From contig JAFEDW010000066.1 in the NCBI GenBank assembly GCA_018241455.1, positions 1 to 9,101 of the forward strand: a DNA stretch of 9,101 nucleotides. Direction: 5' to 3'. The stretch's first letter is position 1; every line of letters begins with the position of its first letter. The translations under genes were made by a program, and so were the position numbers. Positions 4,532 through 9,101 of the stretch are shown piece by piece. A model generated the notes under the pieces. It had not been told where the DNA came from, ran no database searches, and saw only the letters and a list, made by a program, of their open reading frames with translations. Source of the stretch: Pseudomonadota bacterium. Its GTDB lineage: Bacteria; Pseudomonadota; Gammaproteobacteria; Steroidobacterales; Steroidobacteraceae.

Positions 4532-7397
4532 ACTCCATTGCCTGCTGCCAGATGGCGCTGACGGCCGCGCGCTCCGCGCGGAATTCATCCGCTCCGACGA
4601 CCGCATCGAGGCCGGCGATCGCACGGTGATGGCTCCTTTCGCGGTACTTGCGATAAGCGGCGGTCAACGTGTCGACCGTGGCCTGCGGCACCAGATCGGC
4701 GGACGCCACCGATTCAAGCTCGCGGATCGTGTCGGCGAACCAGGCCACCGGCGGATAGTCTGCCGCCCAGCGCAACGCCCAGTACTGCGCCAGGAATTCG
4801 ATGTCGGCGATGCCGCCGGGGTCCTGCTTCAGGTCGATCTCGCCCGGCTTCGCCGCCGACAGTTCCGCGCGCATGCGCTCGCGCATGCGGCGCACCTCGT
4901 CGCGCAGCGTGTCGCGCCGCACGCATTGCTCGAGCACGCGCGCGCGCAGTTGCGTGAAGCGCTGCTGCAGGCCCTCGTCGCCGCACACCGCGCGCGCGTG
5001 CAGCAGCGCCTGGTGTTCCCAGGTCCACGCCTCGGTGCGCTGGTATTCCTCGAAAGCCTCGATGCTGGTGACCAGCATGCCGCCCTTGCCGCTGGGGCGC
5101 AGCCGCATGTCGACTTCGTACAGCCGGCCCGCGGCCGAGTGCATCGTCAACGTGTGCACCACGCGTTGCACGAAGCGCACGAAGAACACCTGGTTGTCGA
5201 CGCTGCGTGGACCATCGGCCTCGTGGTATTCACCGGCCGATCGCAAACCCTCGGTCTCCTGGCGCTCGCCGGTGGAGTCGTGCAGGAACACCAGGTCGAG
5301 GTCGGAGCTGTAGCCGAGTTCGATGCCGCCGAGCTTGCCGTAGCCGACCGCGCAGATCCGCACCGCGCGGCGCGCGGCGCCGGCGCCGCACATCGGCGTC
5401 CCGTATTGCGCGGTCACGAAATCCCAGCTGATCCTCAGCGCCTGATCGACGATCAGTTCGGCGATTTCGGTGAGGCGATCGCTCACCACCATCAACGGGA
5501 GCGAACGCACCAGGTCGGCGACCGCGACGCGGAACAGCGCTGCGCGCTGGAAACTGCGCAGTTCCGCCACCAGTTGCTCCTCGTCGCCAGCCTCCACGCC
5601 GGCCAGGCGCGCATCGAGTTCGGCTGCCAGCTCGGCGCGCGCGGGCAGCCGTTCGTACAGGCGCTCGTCGATGAGTTCATCCAGCAGCAGCGGCCAGGCG
5701 GCGATCTGCGCGGCCAGGAAATCGCCGTGGCGCGCCAGCTCGACCAGGCGCCGGCGCGCGATGGCGTTCTCGAGCAGCAGCGCGAAATAAGCGGAACGCG
5801 TGCCGATCGCCTCGACGATGCGCAGCAGGCGGCGCAGCACCGCCAGCGCATCGGGGAGCGGCGCCACTTCGGGCAGCCATTGCGCCAGCAGCCCGCGCAG
5901 GCGGCGGCGCCCCGGTTCATCGAGGCGACGCAGCAGCGCCCCGCCCTGCAGATCGTGCAACAACTGCGCCGCCGCGGCCGCATCGGCCGCCGGCAATCCC
6001 AGCCCGGCCAGCTGCGCTGTCAGCGCGGGCCGCGCGTCGTCACCTTCCAGCAGTTGCGGGAGCGGCGCGCCCGCCGGCCGCTCGCCTCCGTCCGACTGCA
6101 CCAGCGCGGCAAAATGCGTGCGCACACGCTGGCGCTGCAGTTCGAGCGCCGTCGCCAGCTCGTCCCAGTGCGCGCAGTTCATCGCCGCGGCGATGCGCGC
6201 CTGTGCCAACGGGTCGGTGGGCAGCGAGTGCGTCTGCTGGTCGGCATACATCTGCAGGCGGTTCTCCAGCCGCCGCAGGAATCCGTAGGCTTCGGCGAGC
6301 TCGGCGGTCACCGTGGCGGGCAACAGGCGTGCACCCGACAGGCGCGGCAGCGCCTGCAGCAGCGATGCGCCCTGCAGCCGGCGCTCGCTGCCGCCGCGGA
6401 TCAGCTGGAGCGATTGCACGATGAACTCGATTTCGCGGATGCCGCCCGGCCCGAGCTTGATGTCGTCCCGCAATTCGCGCCGTTCGACTTCGCGCTCGAT
6501 CAGGGCCTTCATCTCGCGCAGCGATTCGAACACGCCGAAGTCGAGGTAGCGCCGATAGACAAAGGGCTGCACGCTGGCGCGAAAGGCTTCGGCGTAACGG
6601 CCGGCGCCGGTCACGGCCCGCGCCTTGATCCACGCGTAACGCTCCCAGTCGCGACCCTGCCGCTCCAGGTAATCCTCGAAGGCCGCGAGGCTCGCGACCA
6701 GCGGGCCGCTGGCACCGAAGGGCCGCAGGCGCATGTCGACGCGGAACACCCGTCCGTCGGGCGTTGGCGCATCGAGGTAGCGGATCAATCGCTGGCCAAG
6801 CCGCAGGAAGAATTCCTCGTGCGCCAGCGGCTGCGGCCCCGCCGTTTCGCCGTGCGCATCGAACAGGAAAACCAGGTCGATGTCGGAGGAGAAATTCAAC
6901 TCCTGGCCGCCGAGCTTGCCCATCGCGATGATGATCAGGCGTTGCGCCTCCGGGTCGGCCCCGGACGGCGCGCCATAGCGCTCGCACAGCGCTCGCCAGG
7001 CAAATTCCTGCGCAACGTGGATCGCCGTGTCGGCGGCATTGCTCAGGTCCAGCAGCGTTTCAGCCAGCGTCGCCCACCCGCTGAGGTCGCGCCAGGCGAT
7101 GCGCGCCAGTTCCGCGCGCCGCCAACCGCGCAACGCCGCCATGAACGGCGCTTCCTCGCCGGTGGCCGGCGGCGGCGCCAACGCCGCGGCGAACCGCATT
7201 GCTTCCTGCTGCAGCAGTGTCGGCAACAGCTGTGGATCACGCGCCAGCGCATCGACGACGAAATCGCTGGCTGCAAACACGTGCACGGCCGCTGCCTGCA
7301 CCGCTGCTGATGCATTCTTCAGCCGCTTCGCACTCTCCGGTGCCCGATCTTCCAGGCCCGCAAACGCCTTCTGCGCGGCTTCATCTGCCAGTGACAT
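4527..7397 (-). CDS. glnE: Bifunctional glutamine synthetase adenylyltransferase/adenylyl-removing enzyme GlnE
   Basis: This 956-residue cytoplasmic enzyme (E. coli GlnE 946) attaches AMP to, and removes it from, a Tyr of glutamine synthetase under control of PII and glutamine, so setting ammonia assimilation. It has two nucleotidyltransferase domains in tandem. The N-terminal adenylyl-removing domain has GKLGGQELNFSSDIDLVFLF (160-179) with metal ligands Asp172 and Asp174. The C-terminal adenylylating domain has GKLGGIELGYSSDLDLVFLH, with Asp699 and Asp701. Further family motifs are RVDMRLRPFGASGPLV, GPGGIREIEFIVQ, YEVDMRLRPSGKGGMLV and DPGGIADIEFLAQY. No frameshift or missing active-site residue is seen. 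The ATG at 7397 fits the family N-terminus; no Shine-Dalgarno precedes it, but TAGAAT lies 6 bases upstream. The predicted RNA terminator at 7449-7476 lies just upstream. The zinc-finger gene follows after 7 bases. Confidence 0.98.
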   Translation of the reverse strand: MSLADEAAQKAFAGLEDRAPESAKRLKNASAAVQAAAVHVFAASDFVVDALARDPQLLPTLLQQEAMRFAAALAPPPATGEEAPFMAALRGWRRAELARIAWRDLSGWATLAETLLDLSNAADTAIHVAQEFAWRALCERYGAPSGADPEAQRLIIIAMGKLGGQELNFSSDIDLVFLFDAHGETAGPQPLAHEEFFLRLGQRLIRYLDAPTPDGRVFRVDMRLRPFGASGPLVASLAAFEDYLERQGRDWERYAWIKARAVTGAGRYAEAFRASVQPFVYRRYLDFGVFESLREMKALIEREVERRELRDDIKLGPGGIREIEFIVQSLQLIRGGSERRLQGASLLQALPRLSGARLLPATVTAELAEAYGFLRRLENRLQMYADQQTHSLPTDPLAQARIAAAMNCAHWDELATALELQRQRVRTHFAALVQSDGGERPAGAPLPQLLEGDDARPALTAQLAGLGLPAADAAAAAQLLHDLQGGALLRRLDEPGRRRLRGLLAQWLPEVAPLPDALAVLRRLLRIVEAIGTRSAYFALLLENAIARRRLVELARHGDFLAAQIAAWPLLLDELIDERLYERLPARAELAAELDARLAGVEAGDEEQLVAELRSFQRAALFRVAVADLVRSLPLMVVSDRLTEIAELIVDQALRISWDFVTAQYGTPMCGAGAARRAVRICAVGYGKLGGIELGYSSDLDLVFLHDSTGERQETEGLRSAGEYHEADGPRSVDNQVFFVRFVQRVVHTLTMHSAAGRLYEVDMRLRPSGKGGMLVTSIEAFEEYQRTEAWTWEHQALLHARAVCGDEGLQQRFTQLRARVLEQCVRRDTLRDEVRRMRERMRAELSAAKPGEIDLKQDPGGIADIEFLAQYWALRWAADYPPVAWFADTIRELESVASADLVPQATVDTLTAAYRKYRERSHHRAIAGLDAVVGADEFRAERAAVSAIWQQAMEL

Positions 7398-7403
7398 GCG
7401 ACA

Positions 7404-7409
7404 ATTCTA
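7404..7409 (-). promoter_or_regulatory. -10-like TAGAAT 6 bases before the glnE ATG
   Basis: On the minus strand TAGAAT (5 of 6 matches to TATAAT) is followed by TGTCGC and then the glnE ATG, so transcription would begin at the start codon. It lies downstream of the intrinsic terminator at 7449-7476, where glnE would otherwise need read-through. There is no clear -35 hexamer and no ribosome-binding site between the terminator and the ATG. Confidence 0.35.
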
Positions 7410-7448
7410 ATGCCCGCCTGCGCGCCAGGACCGCGGCAGGGCACGGGC

Positions 7449-7476
7449 AAAAAAAGAGCCCCGCAAGCGGGGCTCT
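7449..7476 (-). terminator. Strong rho-independent terminator, minus strand
   Basis: A perfect 10-base inverted repeat, AGAGCCCCGC (7467-7476 read on minus) with GCGGGGCTCT (7455-7464), is separated by two bases and in practice folds as a 9-bp stem with a CUUG loop. On the minus strand it runs straight into seven T (7449-7455). On the plus strand the A-run comes first, so it terminates only minus-strand transcription. It lies 51 bases before glnE and ends whatever begins upstream, best explained by the promoter at 7562-7589. Confidence 0.93.
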
Positions 7477-7556
7477 AAGGTGTTGCGCGGAAACGGGGGG
7501 GGTCTTGTTCCGCGACTTACGGGCGGTGCGGGACTCGCGTCCGACACCGCCCATGG
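7449..7556 (-). ncRNA. Predicted small RNA (or terminated glnE leader) with C-rich loop
   Basis: A sigma70-like promoter and an intrinsic terminator delimit a transcript of about 108 nt in the gap between the asparaginase gene and glnE. Reading on the minus strand, stem I (7521-7552) pairs GGGCGGTG with CACCGCCC and, after a 2x2 internal loop, GGAC with GTCC, closed by a GCGA tetraloop of the GNRA type. Stem II (7486-7514) pairs CGCGGAA with TTCCGCG around a 15-base loop containing eight consecutive C (7495-7502). Stem III is the terminator with a seven-U tail, a typical Hfq-binding 3' end. C-rich loops that pair with G-rich ribosome-binding regions are known from trans-acting sRNAs such as Xanthomonas sX13; homology to it is not claimed. 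The alternative is a cis-acting leader of glnE, whose ATG lies 51 bases past the terminator. I know no Rfam family this matches. Confidence 0.65.
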
Positions 7557-7561
7557 GTCAC

Positions 7562-7589
7562 ATAATACGTGAAAGAATTAGTTTGTAAA
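7562..7589 (-). promoter_or_regulatory. Sigma70-type promoter of the predicted small RNA
   Basis: On the minus strand TTTACA (7584-7589, 5/6 to TTGACA) and TATTAT (7562-7567, 5/6 to TATAAT) are separated by 16 bases, placing +1 near 7555-7558. The surrounding 7556-7600 is clearly AT-rich in a GC-rich window. GTGAA occurs twice on the plus strand, at 7569-7573 and 7590-7594, 21 bases apart (two helical turns) around the -35. The palindrome ATCAGCTGAT at 7614-7623 is centred about 62 bases before +1, a usual activator position. Confidence 0.6.
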
Positions 7590-7613
7590 GTGAACTATTC
7601 GTAACGCCCCGGG

Positions 7614-7623
7614 ATCAGCTGAT
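7614..7623. promoter_or_regulatory. Palindrome ATCAGCTGAT upstream of the small-RNA promoter (possible operator)
   Basis: This is a perfect 10-base palindrome centred about 62 bases upstream of the inferred small-RNA start, where class I activators usually bind. It does not fit the CRP or FNR consensus. A 10-base palindrome can arise by chance, so the regulatory reading is tentative. Confidence 0.25.
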
Positions 7624-7693
7624 AACCGCCGCAGCACCGGGCGATGCAGGCATCAAAAACCTTGAATTTCAGTAGCTTATGGGCGCTCAGGCG

Positions 7694-7709
7694 GCCGCCC
7701 GGCGGCGGC
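7694..7709 (-). terminator. GC hairpin at the asparaginase stop codon (weak terminator candidate)
   Basis: GCCGCC and GGCGGC pair as a 6-bp all-GC stem around a 4-base loop, beginning within the asparaginase TAG. No U-tract follows, so it is at best a pause site or 3'-end protector. No other terminator is seen between this gene and the small-RNA promoter. Confidence 0.25.
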
Positions 7710-8689
7710 TATCTTTCGTTCGCATAGATCGCGGTGTGCGCCGGATTCAAGGCCCCCACCGATCCGCGGTACATCCCCGGACTGTTCATCGCGAACGCGA
7801 CATGGCCGCGCGCATCCATCGCAATCAGGCCACCATCGCCCCCTAGGCCGGCGATGTCCTTGATCGTGTTGTCGGCGGCGGCCTGCACGGCCTCGCGGTG
7901 CCAGGCGATGCGGTCGCGCACCTGGCGCGCCGCCGAGCCGCGGATGAAGAATTCGCCGGTGCCGGTCGCCGACACGGCGCAAACCCCATCTTCGGCATAG
8001 GTGCCGGCGCCAATGATCGGCGAATCGCCGATGCGGCCCCAACGCTTGCCGGTGAGGCCGCCGGTCGACGTGGCCGCCGCCAGGTGCCCGGCCTGGTCGA
8101 GCGCCACGGCGCCGACCGTGCCATAGGCGTGCGTGCGGTCGATGAGCGACGCGTGCCCGTTGCGCCATTGCAGGTACTGCTGCCAGCGTTCCTCGGTGCG
8201 GAAATACCCAGGTTCCACCTGCTCGAGGCCCTGCTCCACGGAAAAAGCGTCGGCGCCCTGGCCACTCAGCATCACATGCGTCGATTTTTCCATGACCGCA
8301 CGCGCGAGACTGACCGGGTTGCGCGTGTGCGTCACGCCGGCAACGGCGCCTGCCATGCGATTGCTCCCGTCCATGATCGAGGCATCCAGTTCATTGCAGC
8401 CCTCGGCGGTGAACACCGACCCCTTGCCGGCATTGAACAGCGGATCGTCTTCCAGCGTGCGCACGGCGGCTTCGACGGCATCGAGACTCGCGCCGCCCCT
8501 GCGCAGCACGGCGGCGCCCGCTTCCAGCGCACGATCGAGGCTGGCGCGATAAGCCGCATCCATCGCCGGCGTCAGCGAGCCCGGTTCGACGACGCCCGCG
8601 CCGCCATGGATGGCCAGTTGCCAGTTGCCAGCCGCCTGGAGCGGCGCGCCGAGCGGCGCCATGCACAGAATTGCAATCATTGCCTTCAT
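7709..8689 (-). CDS. Exported isoaspartyl peptidase/L-asparaginase (type 2, Ntn-hydrolase)
   Basis: This 326-residue precursor belongs to a family that cleaves itself before a Thr and then hydrolyses isoaspartyl dipeptides and asparagine to aspartate, with ammonia released from asparagine. LAIHGGAG (25-32) and LEDDPLFNAGKGSVF (79-93) are the N-terminal (alpha subunit) motifs. HAYGTVGAVALD places the scissile Gly190-Thr191 bond. GRIGDSPIIGAGTYA (218-232), with Arg219 and Asp222, binds the substrate carboxylate, and SATGTGE (240-246) completes the beta subunit. The start at 8689 gives an N-terminus with Lys2, a hydrophobic stretch and an ALQAA-like cleavage site near residue 20, so the enzyme is probably periplasmic. 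Upstream in-frame sequence lies within the ABC-F gene in another frame and has no similarity to the family. A -10-like TACAAT lies at 8723-8728, but no good -35 or Shine-Dalgarno is seen. The ABC-F gene ends 52 bases upstream. Confidence 0.95.
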   Translation of the reverse strand: MKAMIAILCMAPLGAPLQAAGNWQLAIHGGAGVVEPGSLTPAMDAAYRASLDRALEAGAAVLRRGGASLDAVEAAVRTLEDDPLFNAGKGSVFTAEGCNELDASIMDGSNRMAGAVAGVTHTRNPVSLARAVMEKSTHVMLSGQGADAFSVEQGLEQVEPGYFRTEERWQQYLQWRNGHASLIDRTHAYGTVGAVALDQAGHLAAATSTGGLTGKRWGRIGDSPIIGAGTYAEDGVCAVSATGTGEFFIRGSAARQVRDRIAWHREAVQAAADNTIKDIAGLGGDGGLIAMDARGHVAFAMNSPGMYRGSVGALNPAHTAIYANER

Positions 8690-8741
8690 CTTGTGGGCTC
8701 GCACGGATGCGAAGTTGGCGCAATTGTAACCCGGCGCCACC

Positions 8742-9101
8742 TCAACTGGAGCGTGAGTGCTGCTCGAGCTCGCTGCTCGCCTCGAGCCAGTCGGCTTCCA
8801 CCTGCGCATTGCGCCGCGCCAGCGCGGCCTGCCGCTCGAGCGCCGCCTGCAGTTGCAGCCGGGAGGCCGGCAGGTACAGTTCCGGGGCCGCCAGTTGCTG
8901 TTCGAGCGCCGCACGCTCGCGTGCGAGCTGCTCGAGCTGTTGTTCGAGCTTCTGCACGCTCGCGCGCAGCGGTGACAAGCGCCCGCGTTCGGCAGCCTGC
9001 TCGCGCTTGCGCTGGCGCCGCTGCCCGGCGGATGCGTTCACGGCCGGCGCAGCCGCGTCGTTGACGGTGCGTACCGGCCCGCCGCTCGCGAGCCACTGCG
9101 C
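8742..9101 (-). CDS. ABC-F family ATPase, C-terminal end (5' part outside window)
   Basis: This is the last 119 residues of a protein whose frame is open to the window edge; the Met reading at 9041 is an internal GTG, not the real start. The segment lacks ABC cassettes. It shows the family's C-terminal coiled coil: a basic linker (QRRQRKREQAAERGR), Leu/Gln/Glu heptads (VQKLEQQLEQLARERAALEQ), then APELY, a second helix of Gln, Arg and Ala, and EADWLEASSELEQ. The layout of PELY followed by a WLEA..ELEQ end resembles the C-terminus of E. coli YheS. ABC-F proteins are cytoplasmic, not transporters; they act on ribosomes near the tRNA exit site, and the C-terminal domain contacts the ribosome. Uup is a less likely alternative. 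The asparaginase follows on the same strand after 52 bases and may be cotranscribed, with no evident functional link. Confidence 0.82.
   Translation of the reverse strand, partial: AQWLASGGPVRTVNDAAAPAVNASAGQRRQRKREQAAERGRLSPLRASVQKLEQQLEQLARERAALEQQLAAPELYLPASRLQLQAALERQAALARRNAQVEADWLEASSELEQHSRSS

Larger units (their letters stand above)
7398..7708. other. 311-base gene-free stretch between asparaginase and glnE
   Basis: The stretch holds, from right to left on the minus strand: the asparaginase-end hairpin, a short palindrome gatgc-ag-gcatc (7643-7654) with a T-run on its upstream side so not a terminator, the palindrome at 7614-7623, the promoter at 7562-7589, the predicted RNA with terminator (7449-7556), and the -10-like hexamer before glnE. 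I see no protein gene with family similarity here. Confidence 0.7.

Noticed and set aside
4626..7310. 894-codon open frame on the plus strand opposite glnE
   Set aside because: It is antisense to a complete, motif-bearing glnE. Its translation is His/Gln/Arg/Ala-rich without recognisable domains, as expected when GC-biased codons suppress stops on the opposite strand.
7382..7554. Short minus-strand ORF starting with ATG 7 bases after the TATTAT box, inside the predicted RNA
   Set aside because: It would read through both hairpins and the terminator into glnE in another frame, so most transcripts would lack its stop. The peptide resembles no family I know. A dual-function RNA is possible but unsupported.
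7643..7654. Palindrome gatgc-ag-gcatc as a terminator of the asparaginase gene
   Set aside because: The adjacent T-run lies on the upstream side of the stem on the minus strand, and the plus strand has an A-run after it, so the order is wrong for termination in either direction.
8742..9041. A separate 99-residue coiled-coil gene starting at 9041
   Set aside because: The start is an internal GTG and the frame continues open to the window edge with ABC-F-like sequence, so this is the tail of a larger gene.
7898..9064. 388-codon plus-strand frame opposite the asparaginase and ABC-F genes
   Set aside because: It crosses two well-supported minus-strand genes and their spacer and has no domain resemblance. 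It is a GC-bias shadow.

Overview
The window reads as chromosomal DNA of a GC-rich Gram-negative bacterium, most likely a gammaproteobacterium of the Xanthomonadales/Nevskiales/Steroidobacterales type. This rests on the gene families (TolC, WaaA, KdkA, heptosyltransferase-like GT9, GlnE, NDUFS6-type zinc-finger protein), on strong G/C third-position bias, and on long spurious ORFs opposite real genes. No IS element, phage gene, CRISPR array, tRNA or rRNA is visible. Apart from one AT-rich promoter island, composition is even, so the region looks like core genome.

Layout. (1) 1-771 (+): C-terminal part of a TolC-type outer-membrane efflux protein with a long Ala/Pro tail; its last 35 bases overlap the end of the convergent waaA. 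(2) 737-2819 (-): kdkA then waaA, the Kdo kinase and Kdo transferase of the LPS inner core, 10 bases apart. (3) 2856-4299 (+), divergent from kdkA across 36 bases: a GT9 heptosyltransferase-like enzyme and a DUF6165 protein, 4 bases apart. (4) 4325-7397 (-): glnE, then a 64-residue CHCC zinc-finger gene 7 bases downstream. (5) 7398-7708: a 311-base gene-free stretch. It contains a well-formed minus-strand promoter, two hairpins (one with a loop holding eight consecutive C) and an intrinsic terminator ending in seven U. Together these predict a small RNA of about 108 nt, or else a terminated leader of glnE. (6) 7709-9101 (-): an exported type-2 asparaginase/isoaspartyl peptidase behind the C-terminal end of an ABC-F ATPase.

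How the genes work together. Blocks 1-3 concern the cell envelope. WaaA adds Kdo to lipid A, KdkA phosphorylates it, the GT9 enzyme probably adds a core heptose or similar sugar, and DUF6165 is an uncharacterised companion. TolC is the outer-membrane exit duct. GlnE adjusts glutamine synthetase activity to nitrogen status, and the asparaginase would release ammonia and aspartate in the periplasm.

The main candidate for something undescribed is the C-rich-loop RNA at 7449-7556. A second pattern is that three genes (glnE, the zinc-finger gene and DUF6165) each have a TANNNT hexamer exactly 6 bases before the ATG, which fits leaderless transcription. All calls are from reading the sequence; no database search or folding program was run.
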